From positions 1 through 37,822 of the forward strand of contig JAIQZQ010000120.1 in the NCBI GenBank assembly GCA_021777105.1: 37,822 nucleotides of DNA, in the 5' to 3' direction. The DNA is from Candidatus Anammoxibacter sp. (lineage in GTDB: Bacteria; Planctomycetota; Brocadiia; Brocadiales; Anammoxibacteraceae). Shown in pieces: positions 15,589 through 22,825 of this stretch (position 1 is its first letter; every line of letters starts with the position of its first letter). The notes below the pieces were generated by a model. It was not told the DNA's origin, did not search any database, and saw only the letters and a program-made list of their open reading frames with translations. The translations under genes and the position numbers were made by a program.

Positions 15589-15745
15589 GCGGGAGGTTCA
15601 AAAAATATTTTAACAAAAGTCATAAACTCTGATATTTATTAGCTTTATATAAATAAAAAAATTTGAATAAATATTTTTTTTAGTGAACTTACGCTCAGTA
15701 GAAGTTAAAATATCCGATTAATTTTAACTTAACCTTGCAAAAAAC

Positions 15746-17158
15746 ATGCCAAATACTAATTTATCATACAATGACGCCATGGATTTTCTTTTAGGCGCGA
15801 TTGATTACGAAAAGATATCAAAATATAAATACGACGCAGATAGCTTTAATCTGGACAGAATGTTGAAGCTTATGGAGATTGTGGGCAATCCGCATTTGGA
15901 TTTGAACACAATTCATGTGGCCGGCACAAAAGGCAAGGGGTCTACATCCAATATGATTGCGGCTCTGCTTTCAGGAATGGGGCTGAAAGTTGGGCTTTTT
16001 ACATCGCCGCATTTAATAAACCTTGGAGAGCGGCTTAAAGTCAACGGCAAGGAGATATCCAGTGAAGCTCTTTGCGAAATAATAGAGGTTGTCAGACCAT
16101 ATGTGGAAGAGGAGCGGAAAAAAGACCTCTATTTATCGCCGACTTTTTTTGAGACGTTGACGGCGATTGCCCTGCTTTTCTTTAAACGCGAGGGGGTTGA
16201 TATCGCGGTAATGGAGGTTGGTTTGGGCGGGAGGCTCGACTCCACAAATATTATAACGCCGTTTGTCTCGGTGATAACAAGCATCGGCTTTGACCATATG
16301 GATAAACTTGGCGAGACAATAGAAGAGATTGCAGCTGAAAAAGCGGGAATTATAAAGGACGGAGTTCCTGTTGTTTCAGACGCTCAAAAAGATGATGCGT
16401 TGCGCGTTATAGAGGATGTTTGCGCAAAAAAAGGATCGCGGCTTGTCCTGGCCGGCAGGGAGATAACGGCAAAAAATGGAAGGCCGGTTAAAAACGCGGC
16501 TGAATTAAGCGGCGGCAAGGCCGCTTTCGGTTCGCTCTGCGATATATCCACGCCAAACAACCAGTACAATGACCTGTTTATCCCCGCGCCCGGAGCGCAC
16601 CAGATAACAAACTGCGCCTGCGCAATTGCTGCGGTTGAAATAGCCGCGTCTAATTTGCCTGAACATAAAACTACTCTTTCCGGCGCAAAAGGGGTTGATA
16701 CGGTTAAACAAGCATTAAAGCAGCTAAAATGTCCCGGCAGGATTGAGCCTATTGCCCATGATCCATTAATAATAGTAGACACCGCGCACACGCTTGAATC
16801 AATACAGGCCCTGAAAGCAACGCTTAAAGATTACATGCCGCCAACCAAAATCACCCTGCTGTTCGGCATCTCGCAAGACAAGGAGATAGACGGTTTGTTA
16901 AATGAGCTTATCCCGTTTGTAGACTCTGCAATATACACCACAACAGACAACCCCAGATCCGCAGACCCGGACGACCTGGCCGCGCGGCACAAAAGATTCG
17001 GGTTCAAAGCCGAATGCCGCGCCGTCCACGACATAAAAGAGGCCCTGGAAACCGCAATACAAATCACCGACAAAACCTCCGCCGTCTGCGTAACCGGTTC
17101 AACCTACCTTGCCGGCAAAGTGAAAGAGCTGCGCATGGGAGGTGTGGGCCAAGCTTAA
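15746..17158 (+). CDS. folC: Folylpolyglutamate synthase / dihydrofolate synthase
   Basis: 470 residues. It adds glutamate to folates and probably also makes dihydrofolate from dihydropteroate. Motifs in order: LDRMLKLMEIVGNPH, the ATP loop HVAGTKGKGSTS, LFTSPHLINLGERL, MEVGLGGRLDSTN, SIGFDHMDKLG with EKAGIIK, the later Mur-ligase domain PGRIEPI...VDTAHT, and GSTYLAGKV at the end. The length is slightly above the usual 420-450 because of an insert around residues 240-275. Cytosolic. It is divergent from lexA and has no evident Shine-Dalgarno; an ATG at 15779 is an alternative start. Confidence 0.95.
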   Translation: MPNTNLSYNDAMDFLLGAIDYEKISKYKYDADSFNLDRMLKLMEIVGNPHLDLNTIHVAGTKGKGSTSNMIAALLSGMGLKVGLFTSPHLINLGERLKVNGKEISSEALCEIIEVVRPYVEEERKKDLYLSPTFFETLTAIALLFFKREGVDIAVMEVGLGGRLDSTNIITPFVSVITSIGFDHMDKLGETIEEIAAEKAGIIKDGVPVVSDAQKDDALRVIEDVCAKKGSRLVLAGREITAKNGRPVKNAAELSGGKAAFGSLCDISTPNNQYNDLFIPAPGAHQITNCACAIAAVEIAASNLPEHKTTLSGAKGVDTVKQALKQLKCPGRIEPIAHDPLIIVDTAHTLESIQALKATLKDYMPPTKITLLFGISQDKEIDGLLNELIPFVDSAIYTTTDNPRSADPDDLAARHKRFGFKAECRAVHDIKEALETAIQITDKTSAVCVTGSTYLAGKVKELRMGGVGQA

Positions 17159-17477
17159 TCCGGGCAAACAGTAATGAATAAAAATATACCCAAAATAATA
17201 AGAATTTCGAAATTTGTTAATAAACAACAGGCTAAAGCCTTAACTTCTACAAAAAGCTGAGTTTGTTGGGGCCTAAATTTGGGGATTTCTTATCAAAATT
17301 TATTAAGACTTATTTGTTAAGTTGCCGAATTTTTACATTTACGTTTTGCATGAAATTATATTGAATTATTAATGCCTTCTGCTACAATTTATAAAGCTTG
17401 CTGCGAAATCTCAAAACGAGGCTGAAAGTGTAACGCAAATTTATACTATTTTTATTTAGTTATGCGAGGATGTGTTT
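17159..17477. other. Gap between folC and the antitoxin-like gene, with a possible promoter
   Basis: AT-rich. The only signal I see is TTGAAT (17361-17366), a 16-bp spacer and TACAAT (17383-17388) on the plus strand. This would place a start near 17395, about 80 nt before the 62-aa gene. No coding frame or repeat stands out. Confidence 0.35.
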
Positions 17478-17666
17478 ATGGTTAATGCAAAAGAAGATGT
17501 TAGAAAAATGCTTGATCTGATTCCCGATGACGCTTCATATGAAGATATCCAATACCATATTTATGTTCAAAATAAAGTCCAAAATGGGTTGGATGATATT
17601 GAAAAAGGGCGCGTTGTTGACCAGGAAGAAGTCGAACAAAGGATGCGCAAATGGTTAGAAAGATAA
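17478..17666 (+). CDS. Antitoxin-like small protein without an adjacent toxin
   Basis: 62 residues from the ATG at 17478 (GAGGA seven bases upstream; a GTG two codons earlier is possible). The pattern 'MLDLIPDDASYEDIQYHIYV', then 'GLDDIEKGRVVDQEEVEQRM', ending 'KWLER', is that of the short antitoxins commonly paired with RelE/ParE-type toxins. A helical N-terminus probably binds DNA and the acidic C-terminal helix would wrap the toxin. No toxin gene follows: the next frame is on the other strand 23 bp away. It is therefore a solitary antitoxin, or its toxin was lost. Confidence 0.75.
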   Translation: MVNAKEDVRKMLDLIPDDASYEDIQYHIYVQNKVQNGLDDIEKGRVVDQEEVEQRMRKWLER

Positions 17667-17670
17667 AGTG

Positions 17671-17688
17671 GGCGTAAGCGGCTACGCC
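17671..17688. terminator. Hairpin between convergent genes
   Basis: GGCGTA-AGCGGC-TACGCC lies in the 22-bp gap between two convergent stop codons. It is a 6-bp stem with a 6-base loop and short T or A runs outside. It is a probable bidirectional terminator, though weak. Confidence 0.4.
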
Positions 17689-18258
17689 TTAAATCCCATT
17701 TGAGCTTTTTAGTTTTAAAATGTAATTCCAGTCCAGACTTGATTCGTTAATAGCCTCTTCAAGGTAAGCCCAATCTATTGCCGCCCCGGCCCGAATCAAA
17801 TTCTCTATATCCATTTGATCCTGCTTCCGAAATGCTGCCAACTTTATAATGATTAAATCTTCAATAGAGATGATTGGTATTGCCACCCCTTCATAATCTA
17901 TTTCAATGCTTCGTTTAATTGCGTTTTTTAAAAAGTTGTTATCCGCTTTTAATAAATCAAGGATCAAATGGGTCTCTTTGTTTTTCAGCGACACCAACTG
18001 TCTCCATATAACAGCATTTTTCAACTCCATTTCATTTTCATGACTTTGAAGAAGATTAAATGAGTTTGCAAGAATTGTAGTTATTTTGTTCTTAACATCT
18101 CCGTCAAGAACAATAAGTATATCAATGTCGAGCGTTGTTCTTGGCACGCCAATCATTGAAACCGCCCAACCTCCGGCCAGGCAAAATTGCAGATTGTTTT
18201 TTCTAAACTCAGCGCAAACTGTCTTTAAAAGAATTTTTAAGTCTTCAGCGCATTCCAT
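17689..18258 (-). CDS. Nucleotidyltransferase-fold protein (MNT/AbiEii-like)
   Basis: 189 residues. FCLAGGWAVSMIGVPRTTLD followed by IDILI gives the GG...DxD signature of pol-beta-type nucleotidyltransferases. ETHLILDLL supplies a candidate third acidic residue. IPIISIEDLIIIKLAAFRKQD is the usual helix-forming region after the core. Such proteins act as minimal nucleotidyltransferases in toxin-antitoxin or abortive-infection loci. The gene overlaps the end of a 69-aa gene by 22 bp, so the two are coupled. The partner is not a HEPN domain that I can recognise. Confidence 0.8.
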   Translation of the reverse strand: MECAEDLKILLKTVCAEFRKNNLQFCLAGGWAVSMIGVPRTTLDIDILIVLDGDVKNKITTILANSFNLLQSHENEMELKNAVIWRQLVSLKNKETHLILDLLKADNNFLKNAIKRSIEIDYEGVAIPIISIEDLIIIKLAAFRKQDQMDIENLIRAGAAIDWAYLEEAINESSLDWNYILKLKSSNGI

Positions 18259-18446
18259 TGAGCTTCCTTATCTTTTACAATATCTAAATATATTTTCTTT
18301 GTTAACTCCGCTTCGCTCATATCAGGATGCGTTTTCCGTAAATAGGCAAGTTTCAGGTCGAGCACAGTGTTTAAAAGCTCGAATGTTTTATTCAGATTTT
18401 CAACAAGTCTCTTTTGTTGGTCTGTAGTATTTGCGTCTGTTTTCAT
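18237..18446 (-). CDS. Small helical partner of the nucleotidyltransferase
   Basis: 69 residues, mostly helical: RLVENLNKTFELLNTVLDLK, AYLRKTHPDMSEAELTKKIY, then KDKEAQWNALKT. It is the first gene of a two-gene unit and its 3' end overlaps the nucleotidyltransferase start. The arrangement is typical of toxin-antitoxin operons, with a small protein first. I know no family name for it. There is no clear Shine-Dalgarno. Confidence 0.7.
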   Translation of the reverse strand: MKTDANTTDQQKRLVENLNKTFELLNTVLDLKLAYLRKTHPDMSEAELTKKIYLDIVKDKEAQWNALKT

Positions 18447-18745
18447 TTTGATATCTTAACCAAGCAGAGCCGGAAAAGCAAAAGAAACTACAGTTTTCAC
18501 AGATAAGTGTAAAAAACAAAAGCAATGTAGACGGGTTTACAGGATAAAAGCGGATCAGAAGCAAAAGTCAAAAGCGCGCCCACGAAAAAACACAAAAAGT
18601 CACTAAATTAAAAGCAAAAAGGCAAAAGACACCACAGATTGCACAGATTAATGGCAAAAAGTAAAAAAGTACGTTATCTGTTGTATTAAAGTTTTATATT
18701 TTTGCTAATTACTAAGTTGAGCGATTGTTCAGTTTTAAAAGTAGT

Positions 18746-18775
18746 GGCACAGGCATCCTTGCCTGTGTTTCAATT
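18746..18775. repeat. Half copy of the GGCACAGGCATCC hairpin repeat
   Basis: GGCACAGGCATCCTTGCCTG continues TGTTTCAATT, which is one arm of the double hairpin found complete at 23436-23493, 25701-25758 and 26377-26430. The inverted arm is missing here and is replaced by the reading frame at 18770-18943. The preceding gap, 18447-18745, is A-rich with nothing recognisable. Confidence 0.65.
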
Positions 18776-18943
18776 AACCGCGTTTAAATGTCGATCATGA
18801 TTTACAAAACGCCATAGCCGCGCTGCAAACCCGCAAAATATAACCAATAATTCCGCAGTGTAAATATATTTTTTAATAAAGCCGGCAATTATTTCCTCAT
18901 GTTTGAACAATGCGTTCACGCTATGTTCTAAAGCTCTTTGCAT
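18770..18943 (-). CDS. Possible small or remnant gene (57 aa)
   Basis: Starting at an ATG at 18943, the minus strand reads MQRALEHSVNALFKHEEI, then IAGFIKKYIYTAELLVIFC, then GFAARLWRFVNHD and a short end. This looks protein-like, with an amphipathic helix, a hydrophobic segment and a basic tail. The frame is open 17 codons further upstream without a start. Its stop falls inside the half hairpin repeat, so the original 3' end may have been replaced. There is no good ribosome-binding site, and it could be a decayed gene. Confidence 0.33.
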   Translation of the reverse strand: MQRALEHSVNALFKHEEIIAGFIKKYIYTAELLVIFCGFAARLWRFVNHDRHLNAVN

Positions 18944-19310
18944 TCCGTATTTAATATTTATTGTTTGAATTAAACATGACGTATTGTTATATTAAACAAC
19001 TTCTGTTTTACATAATAATATATCAACTGTTCTTTCATTGAATTTTTGCGACATGCGCATGTATAAAAAAAACTATAGAAAAACAAAAATTCTAAATTAG
19101 CCGGGTATTATAGACACAGTAAAACATGTCAATTACTTATTCGGCGTAAATTTCATAGGTCTTCTCTCTTTTAATTTGAACCGGCTTTGGATTCACTCTG
19201 CCATGCGTTGCATCAATGAATTGCTGAATTTAAAGAGAACGGATTTGGGCAGGCGAATTAGTCGATATTAGCATATTTTTTTAACATTTATTACTAACTT
19301 TCCACATGAT
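18944..19310. other. Intergenic stretch with a faint coding remnant
   Basis: Mostly AT-rich. On the minus strand 19133-19267 a frame reads LIRLPKSVLFKFSNSLMQRM, then AE, an in-frame TGA (19193-19195), then IQSRFKLKERRPMKFTPNK and a stop. It has the feel of a protein C-terminus broken by one nonsense codon, but it is short and I cannot place it. Nothing else was seen. Confidence 0.25.
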
Positions 19311-19862
19311 ATGGGCAAAGATAAAAAGGTAAGTTCTAAAAGATTCCAACGTCCATCCGGATCGTTTAGGGATAGAGATGTTAATTTCAATAAAGAGTCC
19401 ATGGTCTATGTCCCTATGGATCATTATGCAATAGCGGGGCCTGATGTACGCGCTATTGCCACTGAAGGTTGCGGCCCTTGTGTTGCCGTTACTATTCGCA
19501 ATGAAAACTGTATTTTGCTGGCTCATATTTCGGATGATGGAACTGTAGATGCTGATAAGATTTTTCTTATTATTCAGAAACTTGTTCGAAGATTTCTGGC
19601 GCATGCCGGCGGCCGGCCTGTTCGAGAAATTTGTATTGTACAAAATGGCCTGCATCGAGGTGGCCGCGTCAACCTATACAACGTTTTAGAGCCGTTAATG
19701 CGCCGATTTGGAGCTTTTAATTTAGTAACAAGCAATCAAAACGACAACGGAGCCATAGTAGGCCACAATGGGACAATAGCCTGTAATATGCAAAATTTAC
19801 CGGGTGATGATGCTCTCTCATTCCATAATGAAGAAAATGCATTAGAATATGGCGCAATATAA
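19311..19862 (+). CDS. Cys/His protein resembling CheD or N-terminal-Asn amidohydrolases
   Basis: 183 residues. After a charged N-terminus (GKDKKVSSKRFQRPSGSFRD) the core reads ATEGCGPCVAVTIRNENCIL, then LAHISDDGTVDADKI. A Cys before a VAV strand, followed about 15 residues later by an AHI motif, is the layout of CheD glutamine deamidases and of NTAN1-type amidohydrolases. I infer the same Cys-His fold; identity is too low for certainty. GRPVREICIVQNGLHRGGRV and a loose C-terminus (NDNGAIVGHNGTIACNM) follow. If active it would deamidate or hydrolyse an amide on a protein. No chemotaxis genes are nearby. There is no clear Shine-Dalgarno before the ATG. Confidence 0.6.
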   Translation: MGKDKKVSSKRFQRPSGSFRDRDVNFNKESMVYVPMDHYAIAGPDVRAIATEGCGPCVAVTIRNENCILLAHISDDGTVDADKIFLIIQKLVRRFLAHAGGRPVREICIVQNGLHRGGRVNLYNVLEPLMRRFGAFNLVTSNQNDNGAIVGHNGTIACNMQNLPGDDALSFHNEENALEYGAI

Positions 19863-20028
19863 TATAGGAATTGATGAGACTCTTTGCAATAGTTGTAAGA
19901 AAACCATCTTCTCCAGATTAAATCCTTCGATAGAAAGAGGCCAAACCGATAACTAATCCGAGCCTCCAAACCCCGCGCCCGTAAGCAAAAAGAAAAAACC
20001 AAAGGCGAAACCGCCTATAATAATTTGA
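19849..20028 (+). pseudogene. Small CxxC reading frame interrupted by a stop codon
   Basis: An ATG at 19849, overlapping the end of the 183-aa gene by 14 bp, opens MAQYNIGIDETLCNSCKKTI, then FSRLNPSIERGQTDN and a TAA (19954-19956). The same frame continues without another stop as SEPPNPAPVSKKKKPKAKPP and III to a TGA at 20028. The second part looks like a natural Pro/Lys tail, so the TAA is probably a nonsense mutation in a roughly 59-aa gene. A 35-aa product is also possible. The CNSC motif suggests half of a zinc site. The rest of the gap to 20387 shows nothing beyond a repeat end. Confidence 0.4.
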
Positions 20029-20245
20029 CCGCAACACTGGTTCTATCCGTAAACTTTGAGCCAACAGATAGCTCCCTCAATCAGTTTGTCTGGATTTAAC
20101 ACAAACTATAAGCGTAAGGAATCCCTTATCATTTATCGGCAATGCATAATGTTTGTTGTAAATCCGGAATTATGGTTTTATAATGAATCTTTATTTTCCT
20201 GATTTACTACCCAGGCCAAAGCATAAGATACCTTATTTTTACGCG

Positions 20246-20291
20246 AATCTTATCACCCTCCCCTAACCCCTCCCATCAAGGGAGGGGGAGT
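20246..20291. repeat. Single end of element C
   Basis: GAATCTTATCACCCTCCCCT, then AACCCCTCCCATCAAGGGAG matches one end of the element at 11654-11862, in inverted orientation. The outer AATTTATG terminal repeat is not present. Confidence 0.55.
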
Positions 20292-20387
20292 TAAAGGAAA
20301 AGATTTAAATTCAAAATCTAAAATCTAAAATTGCGGCTATGCCGCGTTATGTGTCTGTTTTATTAAATTTGTGCAGGAAGTAGCTGA

Positions 20388-20963
20388 ATGTTTGGTTTTT
20401 CTAAAAGCAAAAAAATGTTATCCAAATACTTTCGTGTTGAAGGAGAGGTTGTATTCTTTGAAAACACCGGTGATTTGGCAAATGACATAAACGCGATTAT
20501 CTCTAAATTGCGCAAGTGCGCTAAAGACCTGCCGCATATTGGGCCGGAAGCTCATCATTTTATAAAGAGGAAGACGCCGGGGCCCAAAACTGTTAAATTG
20601 GGTGTTAGGGCCGCTTTAAGAGGCAACTCGTTTAATTACAGGACTCTTCAATTTACCGGCACGGGCAAAGGGGCTCTGGGCGGATATGTAACGGGCAAGG
20701 TTAACAAAAGGTTAAACAAAGAGGTTGCGGCCGCAAACACGGCGGTCAGGGCAAAAGCGGAAGTTGTTAAAGCGCAAGTTACCGCAAGCGCTATGTCTGC
20801 CGTCAAAACAAAAGTTGAAAACATTATTGGGGATTATGTCTCAATGTTCCTTCTCAACCAGTTAAAATCAATTTCAATTCCAAACAGTATTAAGGTTCAG
20901 ATATCTAATTACATAAGCGCGGAGATTATGGCGCATCTTGTTAATTGTTTTAATGATGAATAA
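20388..20963 (+). CDS. Unrecognised protein, first of two tandem paralogues
   Basis: 191 residues. It shares with the next gene the blocks KYFRVEG.., IGPEAHHFIKRKTPGP, ALRGNSFNYRTL and GKGALGGYVTGKVNKRLN, and a C-terminal helical region ending in SAEIMAHLV. Between the third block and the C-terminus it carries an extra Ala/Lys-rich helix of about 30 residues (EVAAANTAVRAKAEVVKAQV) that its paralogue lacks. There is no signal peptide or known catalytic motif. An upstream MFGFSKSKK leader distinguishes its N-terminus, and an internal ATG corresponds to the paralogue start. Soluble and basic in the core. Function unknown. The ATG lacks a strong Shine-Dalgarno. Confidence 0.75.
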   Translation: MFGFSKSKKMLSKYFRVEGEVVFFENTGDLANDINAIISKLRKCAKDLPHIGPEAHHFIKRKTPGPKTVKLGVRAALRGNSFNYRTLQFTGTGKGALGGYVTGKVNKRLNKEVAAANTAVRAKAEVVKAQVTASAMSAVKTKVENIIGDYVSMFLLNQLKSISIPNSIKVQISNYISAEIMAHLVNCFNDE

Positions 20964-20989
20964 TAGTTTTAAGAGGGGTATTTTTATAC

Positions 20990-21463
20990 GTGTCTAAATA
21001 CTTTAGAGTTGACGGTGATCTTATTCATTTTGAGAATACAAGCAGTCTGGCAAAAGAGATAAATGAAATTATCTCAAGAGTGAGAAAGGCTGCTAAAGAA
21101 CTTCCCCAAATAGGGCCGGAGGCTTACCATTTTATTAAGCGTAAAACACCAGGGCCTACTATGGTAAAAATTGGAGTGAAACTCGCATTAAGAGGCAATA
21201 CATTCAATTACAGGACTCTAATTTTTAAAAGCACGGGCAAAGGTATGTTGGGCGGATATGTAACGAGAAAGATTAACCGCAAACTGAACAACCTGATTAG
21301 CAATGAAATCAGGAATAAAGTAGACAGCATACTTGGAAATTATATTGCCATGTTTATTCTTAACGAGTTAAAAAATCTGAAACTTTCAGGATCGCTTAAA
21401 ACAACCGCCGCGGATTTCATCAATGGCGCAATCATGACCAAGATCGCTGAACGTATGGGGTAG
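20990..21463 (+). CDS. Unrecognised protein, second of two tandem paralogues
   Basis: 157 residues from a GTG at 20990 (GAGGGG about 12 bases upstream), 26 bp after its paralogue. It reads MSKYFRVDGDLIHFENTSSL, with IGPEAYHFIKRKTPGP, ALRGNTFNYRTL and GMLGGYVTRKINRKLN all conserved. The GPEA.HFIKRKTPGP and LGGYVT.K.N.KLN motifs define the family; everything else is variable helix. The copies have diverged well beyond recent duplication, so both were probably kept by selection. Family and function unknown. An AT-rich gap and the tetR promoter follow. Confidence 0.75.
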   Translation: MSKYFRVDGDLIHFENTSSLAKEINEIISRVRKAAKELPQIGPEAYHFIKRKTPGPTMVKIGVKLALRGNTFNYRTLIFKSTGKGMLGGYVTRKINRKLNNLISNEIRNKVDSILGNYIAMFILNELKNLKLSGSLKTTAADFINGAIMTKIAERMG

Positions 21464-21519
21464 CTCTTCCTCCCTGCCTTTTTTCCTAATAATTTATTTT
21501 TTATATTTTATTTTTGCTC

Positions 21520-21548
21520 TTGACAATCAAAACGACTGGTCATATAAT
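21520..21548 (+). promoter_or_regulatory. Consensus tetR promoter with operator in the spacer
   Basis: TTGACA (21520-21525), a 17-bp spacer and TATAAT (21543-21548) match the sigma-70 consensus exactly. The spacer contains ACGACTGGTCAT, which matches ACGACTGGTCGT at 22356-22367. This indicates autorepression by the TetR protein. The expected start point falls at or beside the first ATG (21555), so the mRNA would be leaderless from that ATG or have a leader of about 24 nt for the ATG at 21579. Confidence 0.85.
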
Positions 21549-21554
21549 TTTAAC

Positions 21555-22154
21555 ATGCTTACACTTTCAGAAAAAAATATGGATAAGAAGTTGAAGATCC
21601 TTGAAAAATCCATCAAGGTTATGCACCTTAAGGGATATAACGCAACCGGGGTGCAGGAGCTTGTGGATGCGGCCGGCATACCTAAGGGTTCGTTTTATAA
21701 CTATTTTAAAAGCAAAGAGGATTTTGCGATTGAAGCATTAGGATATTTTGCCCTCAGATTTCAGAAGACATTTGATAAGTATTTAAATGATAAAACTATT
21801 TCTCCAATTAAAAGGCTTGATAAACTGTTTGATGAATTAATTGGATGGTTTGCGGATGAATACAAATTTAAATCAGGTTGTTTTGCCGGCAATTTATGCC
21901 AGGAGATGGGAGATGTTAACGGGCCTATTTGCAAGGCGGTTGAAGATCTGTTTACCGGGACTGCCGGGCTTTTTAGCTCTTGCCTGAAGGATGCTCAAAA
22001 GGCGGGCGAAATTGATAGTTCGATGAATGTTGAAAAAATTGGGGAAGCGATTTGGAATAGTTGGGAAGGGGCGCTAATGAGAATGAAAACAGCCAATAGC
22101 GCAAAACCTCTTGAAGATTTTAAATATATGGTTTTTAAGGTTTTATTGAAATAA
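21555..22154 (+). CDS. TetR/AcrR-family transcriptional repressor
   Basis: 199 residues from 21555, or 191 from the ATG at 21579 (MDKKLKILEKSIKV), which matches the usual TetR N-terminus. The HTH is GYNATGVQELVDAAGIPKGS followed by FYNYFKSKEDF. The C-terminal ligand domain (FADEYKFKSGCFAGNLCQEM) resembles the NemR/AcuR-like group, including a Cys pair that could sense electrophiles, which is inference. It probably binds the two ACGACTGGTCGT-like sites, one in its own promoter and one at 22356-22367 downstream, and so controls the following genes. The last codons form one arm of an 18-bp inverted repeat. Confidence 0.9.
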   Translation: MLTLSEKNMDKKLKILEKSIKVMHLKGYNATGVQELVDAAGIPKGSFYNYFKSKEDFAIEALGYFALRFQKTFDKYLNDKTISPIKRLDKLFDELIGWFADEYKFKSGCFAGNLCQEMGDVNGPICKAVEDLFTGTAGLFSSCLKDAQKAGEIDSSMNVEKIGEAIWNSWEGALMRMKTANSAKPLEDFKYMVFKVLLK

Positions 22155-22338
22155 TTCAGCGTGTTTATACAAGACTATACACACCCCTAAATCCCCTCTT
22201 ATTAGAGGGGACTTTGTGGAAATAAGTCCGATTTAATATCCCCTCTAAAAAGAGGGGTGGCCGCTTGTCGGACGGGGTGTGTAATTTACACTGAACGGTT
22301 GTGTTTTATTGAAATAAAATCTTAAAAACCATATATTT
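22122..22338. terminator. tetR 3' inverted repeat split by element B
   Basis: AAATATATGGTTTTTAAG (22122-22139) and CTTAAAAACCATATATTT (22321-22338) are perfect 18-bp inverted repeats, the second followed by a T-run. Element B and a 15-bp direct repeat sit between them. Without the insertion they would form a hairpin with a loop of about 18 nt right at the tetR stop, so this was probably the tetR terminator before the element landed in its loop. Confidence 0.5.
22155..22302. mobile_element. Element B copy 1
   Basis: The left end TTCAGCGTGT and right end ACACTGAAC surround an ACACACCCC...GGGGTGTGT outer pair and two inner hairpins: TCCCCTCTTATTAGAGGGG and CCCCTCTAAAAAGAGGGG. The direct repeat GTTTTATTGAAATAA flanks it on both sides (22140-22154 and 22303-22317). 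It carries no gene. The same element is present at 22596-22754 and 37699-37822. Confidence 0.75.
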
Positions 22339-22353
22339 TTTTAATTAATAAAA

Positions 22354-22387
22354 AGACGACTGGTCGTTTATTTAGAAAGGAGGAGGC
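22354..22387 (+). promoter_or_regulatory. Second TetR operator followed by an orphan ribosome-binding site
   Basis: ACGACTGGTCGT (22356-22367), a palindrome with 5-bp arms, matches the operator in the tetR promoter. Ten bases later comes AAAGGAGGAGG, a perfect Shine-Dalgarno, but no start codon or frame follows it. A regulated gene start seems to have been lost here. The SRPBCC gene 510 bp further on has its own ribosome-binding site. No clear -35/-10 pair is visible. Confidence 0.6.
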
Positions 22388-22437
22388 GAACTATAAACTA
22401 GTTTTTATACGTTGAAATTTTTCAGAAACTCGTGTTT

Positions 22438-22825
22438 TTTTAGTGACTAAAGTGGATAAAGTGAAAAGTGATCTAAAGTTATGGTATTTTGTTTTATTTT
22501 AAAATAACCACCATCGGTGATTATTAGCTCTTAAAAATTACTTATTAACTTTTGGTAATAATCCAATTTTTAGACTGATTAATTGTTAAAAAATCGTAAC
22601 TATTCAGCGTGTTTTCACCTTACGACTAAACACACCCCTAAATCCCCTCTTATTAGAGGGGACTTATATGGAAATAAATCCGATTTAATATCCCCTCTAA
22701 AAAGAGGGGTGGCCGCTTGTCGGACGGGGTGTGTAAATCACGCGGAATAGTTACAAAAAATCTTAGATTTTTACCTACACTTTAGTTCACTTTTAACTTT
22801 AGATCATTTTAGTCACTTTAATTGA
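22438..22825. repeat. Imperfect inverted arms around element B copy 2
   Basis: AGTGACTAAA and GTGATCTAAAGTT near 22443-22480 recur inverted as AACTTTAGATCATTTTAGTC and AGTCACTTT near 22795-22820. These appear to be two arms of an older palindromic element, with element B inserted between them. There is no coding frame in this gap. Confidence 0.4.
22596..22754. mobile_element. Element B copy 2 with perfect 8-bp target duplication
   Basis: The terminal repeats are GTAACTATTCAGCGTG (22596-22611) and CACGCGGAATAGTTAC (22739-22754), 15 of 16 matching when inverted. Both flanks are AAAAAATC (22588-22595 and 22755-22762), an exact 8-bp direct repeat. The interior is almost identical to copy 1. This is the best-preserved copy, and its near-identity to copy 1 indicates recent movement. 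Confidence 0.85.

Noticed and set aside
19736..20002. 88-aa minus-strand frame opposite the Cys/His gene
   Set aside because: It overlaps the better-supported plus-strand genes, has odd composition and no start signal.
22155..22754. Structured RNA or riboswitch in the hairpin-rich gap
   Set aside because: The hairpins coincide exactly with two near-identical mobile element copies, one with a target duplication, so they are explained by insertion.
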